Below, one piece after another: positions 33,029-42,306 of a stretch of 64,000 nt of DNA. Source of the DNA: Alkalihalobacillus sp. FSL W8-0930 (lineage in GTDB: Bacteria; Bacillota; Bacilli; Bacillales; Bacillaceae_D). The first letter of the stretch is position 1; each line of letters begins with the position of its first letter. The stretch spans positions 1,984,001-2,048,000 of the forward strand of contig CP150183.1 of NCBI GenBank assembly GCA_037965595.1, given 5' to 3'. The notes below the pieces were generated by a model that saw only the letters and a program-made list of their open reading frames with translations, was not told where the DNA came from and ran no database searches. The position numbers and the translations under genes are program-made.

Positions 33029-34252
33029 TCAATCCTTATATGGGTCAAACTCATTCGCTCCTGCCATGCACACGCCAATTGGACGTAACACATGCTTCAC
33101 ATCAATTGTTTCCTGGTGAGCTTTTAGCACACTTCTAAGCTTTTTATATACAAACGGACTTTCATCCGTCCCACCACCACGTAATTCAACACCATATTCA
33201 CTTATGGCATCATTCATTTGTTTTGGAGAAATCTCTCCACCCTTGCGTTGTTTTGTTTTCCAATTCATTTTGCCAGCTGCTTGCGTTCGGCTCATAATAC
33301 GTCCGGCTCCGTGAACCGTACTAAAGTAAGCCGCTTGGTTTTCCTCAGAGTCCTTACCTTGAATAATAACCGACTCATCACCCATGCTACCACCAATAAA
33401 ACCCCACTGACCTGGTGCGTTGGGAGTAGCTCCCTTTCTGACAACCACGACTTCTTTGTTATCGTGAACTTCTCTCCAAGCAAAGTTGTGATGATTGTGG
33501 ACGGTGAACGTTGCATGTGCCTTAATGATTCCAAGCACCTTATCAATCACATAGTCTCTTCCTGCGTAAGCATAACGTCCAGCCAAGGTCATTGCATTAA
33601 GATACATCTGTCCAACATCAGAATGGATATCAAACAAAGTCGGAACGTCCTCCATCTTTTCGCCGCCAACTTTGTCATGAAACGCTTTTCCTTTTGCTAA
33701 ATTTAAGAATCCACTTGCTGTTTTATGACCAAACCCACGACTACCAAAGTGATTGGCAATCCAAATGTCACCTGTTTTCTCTTCCACAAACAAATCAACA
33801 AAGTGATTACCACTTCCCACTGTTCCTAGCTGTTTTCTAGCAAGTTCCTTAAACGTATGTTTTGTTTGATGATCAATCTCGTCAAAGACATCCCACGCTG
33901 GATCATCAAATACGTCATGATCAACAGGCTCCTGATTCACTCTGCCAATTCCAAACGAGATGGTACGTGCGATTTCATCCATAATTTTAGGGATGTGCCG
34001 TTTGATCTCTTTGTATGTACAATTTGTACGAACCGCTTTGTTGCCACAAGCAATATCATACCCTACTCCTGAAGGGGATATTTGACCATCGTACACCATG
34101 ACTCCACCTACAGGCTGACTATATCCCTTGTGATGATCGGCCATTAATAAACTTTGTACAACATTCCCGTGACTCGCACAAAGAACCGCTTGTTCAACCG
34201 CGCTATCTAATGGGCGCCCCCAGACTCGGACGGATTTTATCTCTTGATACAT
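33029..34252 (-). CDS. rtcB: RtcB-family RNA ligase
   Basis: The start is ATG 34252 behind AGAGGTGAACGT; the longer frame is not used. About 407 residues. MADHHKGYSQPVGGVM, SPSGVGYDIACGNKA (metal-binding Asp and Cys), LGTVGSGNHFVDLF (Asn and His), HGAGRIMSRTQA (with the His that accepts GMP) and the C-terminal GVCMAG are typical. RtcB joins 2',3'-cyclic phosphate or 3'-phosphate RNA ends to 5'-OH ends, in RNA repair or tRNA maintenance. No archease gene adjoins. thyA follows in the same operon. Confidence 0.93.
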   Translation of the reverse strand: MYQEIKSVRVWGRPLDSAVEQAVLCASHGNVVQSLLMADHHKGYSQPVGGVMVYDGQISPSGVGYDIACGNKAVRTNCTYKEIKRHIPKIMDEIARTISFGIGRVNQEPVDHDVFDDPAWDVFDEIDHQTKHTFKELARKQLGTVGSGNHFVDLFVEEKTGDIWIANHFGSRGFGHKTASGFLNLAKGKAFHDKVGGEKMEDVPTLFDIHSDVGQMYLNAMTLAGRYAYAGRDYVIDKVLGIIKAHATFTVHNHHNFAWREVHDNKEVVVVRKGATPNAPGQWGFIGGSMGDESVIIQGKDSEENQAAYFSTVHGAGRIMSRTQAAGKMNWKTKQRKGGEISPKQMNDAISEYGVELRGGGTDESPFVYKKLRSVLKAHQETIDVKHVLRPIGVCMAGANEFDPYKD

Positions 34253-34320
34253 ACGTTCACCTCTATCTAATCTTTTACATATCATACGTTTTTTTAAGAA
34301 GAAGATAAAGAGGATCTCAC

Positions 34321-34362
34321 AAAAAAATCCAGCAGCAGCCACAATGTGCCTTTGCTGGATTT
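34321..34362 (-). terminator. Terminator of the que operon
   Basis: AAATCCAGC / GCTGGATTT with a weak inner stem, followed by TTTT on the minus strand, 7 bases after the queF stop. Confidence 0.75.
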
Positions 34363-34368
34363 AAGCTC

Positions 34369-34866
34369 TTATCGATTCGTAATTGTTTCTGGATACAAAT
34401 CATGATTCATCATACGGTAGTTTGCCATCTCTTCAAACTTAGTTCCAGGCTTACCATAATTACAATATGGATCAATACTAATCCCACCACGTGGGGTAAA
34501 TTTACCCCATACCTCAATGTAACGCGGATCCATTAGCTCTATCAGATCGTTCATGATTTTGTTCATGCAGTCCTCATGGAAATCTCCGTGATTTCTAAAG
34601 CTAAATAAATACAGCTTTAACGATTTACTTTCTACCATTTTCACATCTGGTACATAACTAATGTAGATTGCTGCGAAATCAGGCTGACCCGTAATGGGGC
34701 ATAGAGAAGTAAATTCAGGGCAGTTAAATTTCACAAAGTAGTCTCGATTTGGGTGTTGGTTTTCAAAGACTTCAAGGATCCCTGGATTGTATTCTACCTC
34801 ATATTTTGTGCCTTGGTTCCCAAGTAATGTGACACCTTCAAGCTCTTCCTTTTGTCGTCCACTCAT
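34369..34866 (-). CDS. queF: NADPH-dependent 7-cyano-7-deazaguanine reductase
   Basis: A 165-residue unimodular Que[15 protein letters not shown] gives the Cys that forms a thioimide with preQ0, and [17 protein letters not shown] the NADPH-binding and catalytic His block. It reduces preQ0 to preQ1, the last step of the free-base pathway to queuosine. It is the last gene of queCDEF; a 12-base gap separates it from queE. Confidence 0.96.
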   Translation of the reverse strand: MSGRQKEELEGVTLLGNQGTKYEVEYNPGILEVFENQHPNRDYFVKFNCPEFTSLCPITGQPDFAAIYISYVPDVKMVESKSLKLYLFSFRNHGDFHEDCMNKIMNDLIELMDPRYIEVWGKFTPRGGISIDPYCNYGKPGTKFEEMANYRMMNHDLYPETITNR

Positions 34867-34878
34867 TTTAAACTCTCC

Positions 34879-35589
34879 TTATACGCCTCGTTTATTACCC
34901 CAAACCAAAGTATGGAGCTGAGGTAATACTCGAGCATTGTTCATCGATGTTGCTGCAACGGCTTTGTCAATTAGCCATTCGTATCTAGTTAATAGATCTG
35001 ATATTAATGCTTGATCGTTTGTTGTTGATGCGTCTGGGTTCCCGACTTGTAAATAAAACGGAATATCCGGATAACGCGTATGAACATCTTCTGCATATGC
35101 AAAATCGACATCATCAAAAACAACAACCTTTAAGCTTGCCTGCTCTTTTGTAAGATGCTTAAAAAAGACATCTAATTTCTCAAAGTCTGTTTCCATTCCT
35201 GAGCTAGGTGGTTTAGGGGAGATGGTTACATCAGTAATCTGTGTTAACCAATCCTGCCAGATCGTCCCTTGCGTTTCAATAGCTGTTTCCAGCCCTAGTT
35301 CAGTAAGTTGAGTAACAAGCTCACCAATACCTTTATGCAGAGCAGGGTTTCCCCCAGAAATCGTAACGTGAGAGAATTGCTCTCCCCCGATTTCTTTTAA
35401 TTTCGAAATAATATCTTCTGCTGTCATTGATGTGCTTTTGCCTGTTCCATCCCACGTAAAGCTTGAATCACACCATGAACATTTATAATCACAGCCACCT
35501 GTTCGCACAAACATCGTTTTCTTGCCAATAACCATGCCTTCACCTTGAATGGTTGGTCCAAAAATCTCCATTACCGGTATCTTACGCAT
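34879..35589 (-). CDS. queE: 7-carboxy-7-deazaguanine synthase (radical SAM)
   Basis: The start is ATG 35589 behind AAGGTGATTTCC, giving 236 residues. GGCDYKCSWCDSSF has the CX3CX2C iron-sulfur motif of radical SAM enzymes, and EIFGPTIQGEG the N-terminal signature. VTISGGNPALH supplies the SAM-binding GG stretch. QueE converts 6-carboxytetrahydropterin to 7-carboxy-7-deazaguanine. The start overlaps queD by 8 bases. Confidence 0.95.
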   Translation of the reverse strand: MRKIPVMEIFGPTIQGEGMVIGKKTMFVRTGGCDYKCSWCDSSFTWDGTGKSTSMTAEDIISKLKEIGGEQFSHVTISGGNPALHKGIGELVTQLTELGLETAIETQGTIWQDWLTQITDVTISPKPPSSGMETDFEKLDVFFKHLTKEQASLKVVVFDDVDFAYAEDVHTRYPDIPFYLQVGNPDASTTNDQALISDLLTRYEWLIDKAVAATSMNNARVLPQLHTLVWGNKRGV

Positions 35590-36010
35590 GGAAATCACCT
35601 TGCTTCGGTCGAAAAACAACATAGCTTGTTGGCGTTTCTCGTACAACTACTTGCAAACAAACCGGTTTATTCGCTAGTGTATTTAGTTCAGCTTGAACGG
35701 CCTGCCCTATCTGACGAGAAACCTCCTCCGTCGTAGGTGGGCGATGACTAAATTCTGAGTGCTGGTTTAATAATGTATGATCATAGCGTTTATGAACAAT
35801 TTGTTTTAAACGTTTAAAATCCACTAAAAAACCTAGCTCGTCTAGCTCGTCCCCTGCAATAGTTATATTAATAAAATACGTATGACCATGCATGTTTTGG
35901 CAGTTTCCCGCTCTTTCGTCGTCAATATAATGAGCAGCCGCCAAATGCATATCCTTATTTAATTCAAATGAATACGAATGCGGCACCTGCGGATAAAATT
36001 GCTGTAGCAT
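35582..36010 (-). CDS. queD: 6-carboxytetrahydropterin synthase
   Basis: A 142-residue T-fold protein. HLAAAHYIDD, CQNMHGHTYFINI and the later YDHTLLN supply zinc-binding His residues and the catalytic Cys/His. It converts dihydroneopterin triphosphate to 6-carboxytetrahydropterin. It starts directly at the queC stop, with overlapping bases at 36010, and overlaps queE at its end. Confidence 0.94.
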   Translation of the reverse strand: MLQQFYPQVPHSYSFELNKDMHLAAAHYIDDERAGNCQNMHGHTYFINITIAGDELDELGFLVDFKRLKQIVHKRYDHTLLNQHSEFSHRPPTTEEVSRQIGQAVQAELNTLANKPVCLQVVVRETPTSYVVFRPKQGDFHA

Positions 36011-36675
36011 TACACTTGCCCCCCTTTCTTAGAAAGATAAGCATCTAAGCCATTCTTTCTGAGGATACAAGAAGGACACTCGCCACAACCATCACCGCGT
36101 ACGCCATGATAACAAGTTAATGTTTTTTCACGAACAAAAGAAAGCGCGCCTAGTTCATCCGCTAGCTCCCATGTTTGTTCCTTATTCAGCCACATTAAAG
36201 GTGTATGGATAACAAATTGTTCATCCATCGCTAAATTTAGTGTGACATTTAATGATTTAATAAATACATCACGACAATCCGGATACCCGCTAAAGTCTGT
36301 TTCACAAACTCCGGTAATCAGATGTCGTGCACCCATTTCACGAGCATACACAGCTGCAAACGATAAGAATAAGTGATTACGCCCCGCAACAAAGGTTGAC
36401 GGTAGCTCTCCTTCTTCCCCATCTTTCACATCGATGTCATCACGCGTTAAGGCATTTGCAGACAATTGATTAATGAGTGTCATATCTAATACATGCAAAG
36501 ATACGCCTAACTCGTCCGCAATTTCTTTTGCACACTCAATTTCAGCCGAATGTCTTTGACCATAATCGAAGGTTACGGTATAGACTTCTTTAAATTCTTT
36601 TAATGCCCAAAATAAACATGTTGTACTGTCTTGTCCACCGCTAAACACCACAACGGCTTTTTCGTCTTTCATCAT
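36010..36675 (-). CDS. queC: 7-cyano-7-deazaguanine synthase
   Basis: A 221-residue ATP-dependent amidotransferase-like enzyme. [18 protein letters not shown] is the PP-loop, and four Cys near the C-terminus ([16 protein letters not shown]) bind zinc. It turns 7-carboxy-7-deazaguanine into preQ0. It is first in the operon; AAGGAG lies 10 nt before the ATG and the riboswitch-terminator unit about 55-130 bases upstream. Confidence 0.96.
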   Translation of the reverse strand: MMKDEKAVVVFSGGQDSTTCLFWALKEFKEVYTVTFDYGQRHSAEIECAKEIADELGVSLHVLDMTLINQLSANALTRDDIDVKDGEEGELPSTFVAGRNHLFLSFAAVYAREMGARHLITGVCETDFSGYPDCRDVFIKSLNVTLNLAMDEQFVIHTPLMWLNKEQTWELADELGALSFVREKTLTCYHGVRGDGCGECPSCILRKNGLDAYLSKKGGQV

Positions 36676-36728
36676 ACACTCTTAACTCCTTTTTTAAGGA
36701 AAAAGAGCGTTCGTAACCCCAAACACAG

Positions 36729-36749
36729 GAAAAAAAACTGGTCCAGTTC
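36729..36749 (-). terminator. Riboswitch-linked terminator
   Basis: On the minus strand AACTG-GAC-CAGTT is followed by TTTTTT. It stands between the preQ1 aptamer and queC, and preceding bases GTTCTGTTTTGAAC can pair in an alternative way. It is the probable expression platform. Confidence 0.65.
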
Positions 36750-36770
36750 AAAACAGAACACAGCTTACTG

Positions 36771-36805
36771 TTAGTTTTTTATAGAGGGAGTTTGCGAACC
36801 TCTTA
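36771..36805 (-). ncRNA. preQ1-I riboswitch aptamer
   Basis: On the minus strand AGAGGTTCGCAAACTCCCTC (stem-loop 1) is followed by TATAAAAAACTAA, whose A-rich strand and CTAA form the pseudoknot. This is the preQ1 class I pattern. It lies before queC; ligand binding should favour the downstream terminator and shut off preQ1 synthesis. Confidence 0.92.
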
Positions 36806-36934
36806 TACCTATTCAATCCGTTAGTCTTAGTGTAACATAACTGTTCGCAGTCAGCTATTCTTTTCACTTTGCGTAAAAGTTGGTAATATAGGAGAGAATA
36901 GAAATTCAGTTTGCTTAATTTGAGGAGGCTTTTT

Positions 36935-38164
36935 ATGTCTTTTGTTGAACAAGTAGAAAAATATGCAGAGCTCGCTGTAAAAGTTGGAGTGAACATTCAA
37001 CCAGGTCAAACACTGGTTATTCGCACACCCCTTTTTGCCGCAGAATTTGTTCGTGTAGTAGCTAAAAAAGCGTACGAAGCTGGAGCAGGTCATGTAGAAG
37101 TAGAATGGTCTGACGAAGAAATATCAAAGCTAAAGTATCACCTTGCACCTGACGAATCTTTTCATACATATCCAGAGTGGCGTGCAAAAGGGTTAGAAGA
37201 GGAAGCTGAAAAAGGTTCTGCCTTCTTAAGCATTACTGGATCTGATCCTGATTTACTAAAGGGTGTGGATCCTACTCGCATTGCCAATGCTAACAAAGCA
37301 GCTGGAGCCGCATTAAATGGATTTAGACGCTACATCACTTCTGACAAGGTTAGCTGGTCAATCGTTGCAGTGCCGTCTGTAGGTTGGGCTGAAACGGTTT
37401 TCCCTGAAGAAAAAGGGGAAAAAGCGGTTGAAAAGCTTTGGAATGCAATCTTCGCCGCAACAAGAATTGACCAAGCAAACCCTGTAGCAGCATGGAAAGA
37501 ACACCTTGCTACATTGGATGAAAAGATGGACATCTTAAATCAACAGCATTTCCACGCACTTCATTACACAGCAGAAGGAACAGACTTAACAATTGAATTA
37601 CCAGAAACACATCTATGGGTATCTGGAGGCAGTATTAGCAAAAGTGGCGTAGACTTTGTTGCAAACATGCCGACGGAAGAAGTCTTTACAGCTGCAAAGA
37701 AAACGGGTGTAAATGGCCATGTAACAAGCACTAAGCCATTAAGCTATGGTGGCTCACTGATTGAGAACTTCACTCTTACTTTTGAAGAAGGTAAAATTAC
37801 TAAAGCCACGGCAGAAAAAGGTCAAGAAACATTAGAACGATTACTTGAGAATGATGAAAACTCTCGCTATATTGGTGAGGTTGCACTTGTTCCACACAAA
37901 TCACCGATCTCTGATACAAACATCATCTTCTTTAATACACTATTCGATGAGAATGCATCAAACCACTTAGCGATTGGAAGTGCTTATGCCTTTAATATTG
38001 AAGGTGGTAAAGAAATGACAAATGAAGAGCTTGAAGCAAACGGAATCAATACAAGTCAAACCCATGTTGACTTCATGGTCGGTTCTGCTTCAATGGACAT
38101 AGATGGTATTCAAAAAGATGGCAGCCGTGTTCCTGTATTCCGTAACGGAAACTGGGCGATCTAA
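36935..38164 (+). CDS. ampS: Aminopeptidase AmpS (family M29)
   Basis: ATG 36935 follows TTGAGGAGGCTTTTT, giving 409 residues, the expected length for AmpS. VEQVEKYAELAVKVGVNIQPG is the family start; metal-ligand blocks are seen in FVANMPTEEVFTAA (Glu), GGSLIENFTLTFEEG (Glu), HLAIGSAYAF (His), and HVDFMVGSASMDIDG (His, Asp). M29 enzymes are cytosolic dimetal aminopeptidases with broad specificity. It is divergent from the que operon and ends in a strong terminator. Confidence 0.93.
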   Translation: MSFVEQVEKYAELAVKVGVNIQPGQTLVIRTPLFAAEFVRVVAKKAYEAGAGHVEVEWSDEEISKLKYHLAPDESFHTYPEWRAKGLEEEAEKGSAFLSITGSDPDLLKGVDPTRIANANKAAGAALNGFRRYITSDKVSWSIVAVPSVGWAETVFPEEKGEKAVEKLWNAIFAATRIDQANPVAAWKEHLATLDEKMDILNQQHFHALHYTAEGTDLTIELPETHLWVSGGSISKSGVDFVANMPTEEVFTAAKKTGVNGHVTSTKPLSYGGSLIENFTLTFEEGKITKATAEKGQETLERLLENDENSRYIGEVALVPHKSPISDTNIIFFNTLFDENASNHLAIGSAYAFNIEGGKEMTNEELEANGINTSQTHVDFMVGSASMDIDGIQKDGSRVPVFRNGNWAI

Positions 38165-38171
38165 TCAAACA

Positions 38172-38200
38172 AAAAAAGCACCTATAGTAGGTGCTTTTTT
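38172..38200. terminator. Bidirectional terminator
   Basis: AAAAAAGCACC-TATAGTA-GGTGCTTTTTT between the ends of ampS and the converging symporter gene. Confidence 0.88.
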
Positions 38201-38201
38201 T

Positions 38202-39554
38202 TTATGGCTCTAGTCTTTCTCCTCTTCTAAATTCTTGGAATCTCTTTGTTTCATGTACAACAACCCCAGATAAGAAGATCAAACCAATTAAGTTTGGAAT
38301 AGCCATTAATGCATTAAAAATATCAGCAATGTTCCAAACAATCTCAAGATGAGAGACAGCTCCGACAAAGACGACTAGTACATAAATGGTACGATAGATG
38401 TACGCATTTCGATCGCCGAACAAGTAGCCAAAACACTTTTCTCCGTAGTAAGACCAGCCAAGAACGGTTGTGTAGGCAAAAAAGATAATACCTATTGTTA
38501 CGATCAAACCGCCGTATCCCGGTAAGAAGGATTCAAATGCTGCTCCTGTTAAAATGTCTTGGTTTGTGTCTCCAAGACCAAACTGCATAATACTCATTAC
38601 AATGACTAAACCAGTGATCGTACATACAATCATTGTATCTAAAAACGTTCCAGTCATGGATACTAATGCTTGACGACCAGGATAATCTGTTTTAGCAGCC
38701 GCTGCTGCAATCGGTGCAGATCCTAGTCCAGCCTCATTCGAGAATACCCCTCTGGCAACTCCATATCGAATCGCTGTACCAATCGCTCCACCCGCTACGG
38801 ATTCCCCAGTAAAGGCAGCCTTAAAAATCATCGCAAACGCTTCAGGTACTAGATTAATATTTAAAAGAATAATAATTAAGCCGCCAACTATGTAAAAAAT
38901 GGCCATAAACGGTACAATAACAGAAGCAAATTTACCTATACTTTTTATTCCACCAAGCAAGACTAAACCAGTTAGAACAGCAAGTGCCACTCCTGTAATC
39001 CAAGGTGTTATACCAAAATTGGAACTAAGAGCTCCAGCTACTGTATTAACCTGCGTCATATTACCGATCCCAAATGAAGCTAGAAAGCCAAATAATGCAA
39101 ATAGTACAGCCAACCATTTCCAGCCTAAACCTTTTTCTATGTAATACATCGGACCACCGGATATCTCACCTTTTTCGTTGACTACCCGATATTTTACTGC
39201 AAGAATTGCTTCTGCATATTTCGTTGCCATTCCGAAGAAAGCTGCGGCCCACATCCAAAAGATTGCGCCAACCCCTCCGAGTAGGACGGCCGAAGCGACC
39301 CCAGCCATGTTACCAATCCCAAGTGTAGCTGCCATTGCAGTCATTAGTGATTGGAAATGAGAGATATCTCCCTCTTCTTCACTATTTTTATCTGATTTTG
39401 TAAAAACAAGCTTTAACGCATAAGGTAATTGAAAAACCTGTAAAAGTCCTAATCTCACCGTAAGGAGAACACCAGTTCCCACAATTAAAATAAGAGTGGC
39501 AGGACCCCAAACAATGTCACCTATTGCACCTACTAAATTACTGAACCAGTCCAT
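38202..39554 (-). CDS. Alanine/glycine:cation symporter (AGCS family, AlsT-like)
   Basis: A 450-residue membrane protein with about ten spans. GISGGPMYYIEKGLGWKWLAV-type block (here ISGGPMYYIEKGL), GIGNMAGVASAVLLGGVGAIFWMW and GVFSNEAGLGSAPIAAAAAK are family signatures. It imports alanine or glycine with sodium, or possibly glutamine as proposed for AlsT. The start follows GAGGAGAATTGG. Monocistronic. Confidence 0.92.
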   Translation of the reverse strand: MDWFSNLVGAIGDIVWGPATLILIVGTGVLLTVRLGLLQVFQLPYALKLVFTKSDKNSEEEGDISHFQSLMTAMAATLGIGNMAGVASAVLLGGVGAIFWMWAAAFFGMATKYAEAILAVKYRVVNEKGEISGGPMYYIEKGLGWKWLAVLFALFGFLASFGIGNMTQVNTVAGALSSNFGITPWITGVALAVLTGLVLLGGIKSIGKFASVIVPFMAIFYIVGGLIIILLNINLVPEAFAMIFKAAFTGESVAGGAIGTAIRYGVARGVFSNEAGLGSAPIAAAAAKTDYPGRQALVSMTGTFLDTMIVCTITGLVIVMSIMQFGLGDTNQDILTGAAFESFLPGYGGLIVTIGIIFFAYTTVLGWSYYGEKCFGYLFGDRNAYIYRTIYVLVVFVGAVSHLEIVWNIADIFNALMAIPNLIGLIFLSGVVVHETKRFQEFRRGERLEP

Positions 39555-39731
39555 CCAATTCTCCTCTCGTCACTAAACTGTAACATCTATAAGACTAAAT
39601 TCTACGTATTTCGTACCTCCCCGTCAATCTATTTGTTAAATTATTCGACAAGAAACCTCAATCTCCTTTTAAAAATTGAGAAAAAATCAAATTTTTGGAT
39701 AGAAATCTTAAAAAGAAACTTTATCTTTCAT

Positions 39732-39770
39732 AAAAAAAGACTAGTGATTCTATTTAAGAATCACTAGTCT
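39732..39770 (-). terminator. Terminator of acylphosphatase gene, CTAGTGATTC motif
   Basis: A perfect 13-bp stem AGACTAGTGATTC / GAATCACTAGTCT (39738-39750, 39758-39770) then TTTTTT on the minus strand. It shares CTAGTGATTCTAT with the terminator at 31773. Confidence 0.85.
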
Positions 39771-39778
39771 AGTTTGTG

Positions 39779-40054
39779 TTAATGAATAACCTTAAATGAT
39801 TTTTCTGATTTCAATTCATTCAGTTGTTGTTGATGGACTTGATTAACTTTAGCAAATCGATTTCCTGTTTTGATCGATTTTAAGAAAGAATCAATTTGTT
39901 GTTCATCCCCTTCAACCTCAGCTTCAACCGAACCGTTTGATTTGTTCTTTACCCATCCAACTAGGTCATACTCAATTGCCTGCTGCTGAGTAAAGAAACG
40001 AAAACCCACGCCTTGAACCTTCCCTTCAATGTTTAAATGATATCGTTGAATCAT
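39779..40054 (-). CDS. acyP: Acylphosphatase
   Basis: ATG 40054 is 9 nt behind GAGGA, giving 91 residues. GKVQGVGFRFFTQQQAIEYDL contains the catalytic Arg and phosphate loop, and GWVKNKSNGSVEAEVEG the catalytic Asn. It hydrolyses acyl phosphates such as 1,3-bisphosphoglycerate. It is monocistronic with its own terminator. Confidence 0.95.
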   Translation of the reverse strand: MIQRYHLNIEGKVQGVGFRFFTQQQAIEYDLVGWVKNKSNGSVEAEVEGDEQQIDSFLKSIKTGNRFAKVNQVHQQQLNELKSEKSFKVIH

Positions 40055-40111
40055 ATAGCACACTCCTCGTTCCTTTTGTATGTCCGCTTAGACATCTTTT
40101 TAAACATCTTT

Positions 40112-41440
40112 TTAAACATCTTTTTTCTTTAAAAGGTGAAGCGAATTTTCAATATTAACCTGCCCGATTGATCCTACATGTGAGGTTGAAGCCCCATCAA
40201 TCAGTAGTCTTTTAATTATAGCAGGTGTGAGTTGATTATTGGCTTGTAGAAACAGGGCACAAACACCTGCACAATATGGAGTGGACATCGAGGTTCCAGA
40301 CATTCTCGTGTAGTACTTTCCCACTCGATGTGCTTTTTGTGATCGATCAATAGAAGAGCCTGGCACTCTTAAAGATACAAGATCAACACCTGGTGCAAGT
40401 AAGTCAGGTTTTGGTTTTCCATATATCGTAGGGCCTCTACTTGAAAAGGATGCTGTATTTGATTCTTTCTGTTCGAAGTAATGAGTTGAGTCCATTGCAC
40501 CTACCGTAATAATTTGTTCACTAACTCCTGGACTTGAGATAGTATAAGGATCGGGTCCACTATTACCTGCAGCTGTTACAACAGTCATTCCGGCTCTCCA
40601 TGCTTCCTCTACAATCTTTACAATTGGATCATCAAGTTCTGTCTGATATTTTGTTGCATGAATACCTAGAGAAATCGATAGAATATGAATCGGTCTATTT
40701 GGATTTTCTCGGTTGTAGTTAATACACCATTCAATCCCTTGAATAATTGTTTCAATTGTTCCAGTTCCCTTATGATCGAGCACCTTCACTCCAATAATAT
40801 TAGCCTCAGGAGCAACACCCCGATAATCCCCATAAGAGTGGTGTCCGTTACCAGCTGCGATACCTGCACAATGTGTACCATGACCATTGTCATCATAAGC
40901 TTCCGTTCGGTGATTAATGAAATCAACAAAGCCACTGATTCTACCTTTTAAGTCATCATGTTTAAATACTCCCGTGTCTACAATTGCTATGGTTACACCT
41001 TTACCTGTAAATGTGTGCTGTGGATGCTTATAGGACACACTTGACTTGGTATACACTTCACTTTTGGGAAGGGCTATAATTTTTCTATTTAAGTAAACTT
41101 TTTTAATAGTAGAGAAAACCGATAACAGTTCGTACAAACGATCTGGGGTAACATCAGCACTATAACAGAAAATACTAGAAAATCGATTTCGGACAGAACA
41201 TTTGTTGTGAGCTGATAACAAATGGTCCATGACAATTACTTGAGATAAAAAGTTCGTTTTCTCGAATTCGATAATAACGGATAATTTCTGATGATGCCAC
41301 ATTGTTTTATCAATTGAAGAATGAACAAAACGTGGTGTGAGTCGTAAGGGTTTATAAAGCCTGAGTATTTTGTCTCGTAATGGTTTATCCAGTTTGTTTG
41401 AATAACACCTTACTAGTCTAACCAATGAATAATGAAACAT
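40112..41440 (-). CDS. aprX: Subtilisin-family serine protease AprX
   Basis: ATG 41440 follows GGGATGGGGGATTT; the resulting 442 residues equal the length of Bacillus subtilis AprX. The N-terminal 120 residues form a propeptide-like domain (MFHYSLVRLV; SVIIEFEK) without a signal peptide, so the enzyme is probably intracellular. Triad: Asp155 in IAIVDTGV, His187 in DDNGHGTHCAG, Ser384 in SGTSMSTP; oxyanion Asn293 in AAGNSGPD. Role is not established; stationary-phase expression is reported for the homologue. Confidence 0.95.
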   Translation of the reverse strand: MFHYSLVRLVRCYSNKLDKPLRDKILRLYKPLRLTPRFVHSSIDKTMWHHQKLSVIIEFEKTNFLSQVIVMDHLLSAHNKCSVRNRFSSIFCYSADVTPDRLYELLSVFSTIKKVYLNRKIIALPKSEVYTKSSVSYKHPQHTFTGKGVTIAIVDTGVFKHDDLKGRISGFVDFINHRTEAYDDNGHGTHCAGIAAGNGHHSYGDYRGVAPEANIIGVKVLDHKGTGTIETIIQGIEWCINYNRENPNRPIHILSISLGIHATKYQTELDDPIVKIVEEAWRAGMTVVTAAGNSGPDPYTISSPGVSEQIITVGAMDSTHYFEQKESNTASFSSRGPTIYGKPKPDLLAPGVDLVSLRVPGSSIDRSQKAHRVGKYYTRMSGTSMSTPYCAGVCALFLQANNQLTPAIIKRLLIDGASTSHVGSIGQVNIENSLHLLKKKDV

Positions 41441-41667
41441 AAAATCCCCCCATCCCTTTTCACCCCTCACTACAAGTTATGAACACTTGGAAGATTCGAT
41501 CGGATGATTGTCCACATAAAAAGATAAAGGGCTTTTAAAAAAATAAAATGTAAGGGTTTTCAAAAACGGAACTATAGGGTATACTACAAATATCACAAAA
41601 TAGACACAACTTAGACACGGAACGTTCATATATTAGCTATAACCAATTTGCTTAGGAGTTGATGACG

Positions 41668-41946
41668 ATGGGTATCTTTTTCTTCTACATGTTTGTTGCT
41701 AGTGCTACTCCTTTATTTCTATGGCTTGAGTATCGCAAACTTGCTATTGCAAGTATTCCAGGAATCTTTGCATTGTGGATTCTCGGAGCGATCTATATAA
41801 TCAATCCAACATGGTGGATTGAAGCTTGGTTTATCTTTACGTTTTCAGTTAACGTTGTATTAGCTCACTATGCTGCGATTGTGCTTTACGGGATGCCATT
41901 CATTAAAGCAAAACGTCTTGAGCGTCAGCCAAAACGACTTGTATAA
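41668..41946 (+). CDS. Small membrane protein, three spans
   Basis: ATG 41668 lies 9 nt behind TTAGGAG, giving 92 residues. Three hydrophobic stretches (about 2-17, 28-45, 54-75) and a strongly basic tail (KAKRLERQPKRLV) place the C-terminus in the cytoplasm. The family is not recognised. It converges on the qox operon and shares its terminator. A TATACT-like -10 region lies about 75 bases upstream. Confidence 0.7.
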   Translation: MGIFFFYMFVASATPLFLWLEYRKLAIASIPGIFALWILGAIYIINPTWWIEAWFIFTFSVNVVLAHYAAIVLYGMPFIKAKRLERQPKRLV

Positions 41947-41955
41947 TTAAACAAC

Positions 41956-41992
41956 AAAAAAGCCACTTAATCCAAAGATTAAGTGGCTTTTT
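41956..41992. terminator. Bidirectional terminator (qox operon)
   Basis: A 16-bp arm AAAAAGCCACTTAATC / GATTAAGTGGCTTTTT with a 4-base loop; serves qoxD and the converging small gene. Confidence 0.9.
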
Positions 41993-41993
41993 C

Positions 41994-42305
41994 TTATTGA
42001 TGCTGAGGTAAATGAATACCAAATTCTAATACAAAGTAAGAACCGATAACAATGACTACAGCAATAAAAATGGCGAAGATCGTATGACCTGCTTGTGTCA
42101 CGCCATCTTTACCCTCACGAATATGCATGAACATAAACAATTGAACGCCAGCTTGAACAAAAGCAAACAGAAAGATCACAATGATTTTAGCAAGTGTAGA
42201 TAAATCTGTATACAATGCAATCCATACTGCAAAAAGCGTTAATAGGATGGATCCAAGAAATCCAATAATATGCGACCAAGGAGTATGTGATTTATTTTGA
42301 CTCAT
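41994..42305 (-). CDS. qoxD: Cytochrome aa3 quinol oxidase subunit IV
   Basis: A 103-residue protein with three spans, of the bacterial COX4-type small subunit (SHTPWSHIIGFLGSILLTLFA; QLFMFMHIREG). It stabilises the oxidase. It is the last of qoxABCD, separated by one base from qoxC; GGGGGATTGTAAG is its ribosome-binding region. Bacillus subtilis QoxD is somewhat longer. Confidence 0.92.
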   Translation of the reverse strand: MSQNKSHTPWSHIIGFLGSILLTLFAVWIALYTDLSTLAKIIVIFLFAFVQAGVQLFMFMHIREGKDGVTQAGHTIFAIFIAVVIVIGSYFVLEFGIHLPQHQ

Positions 42306-42306
42306 C

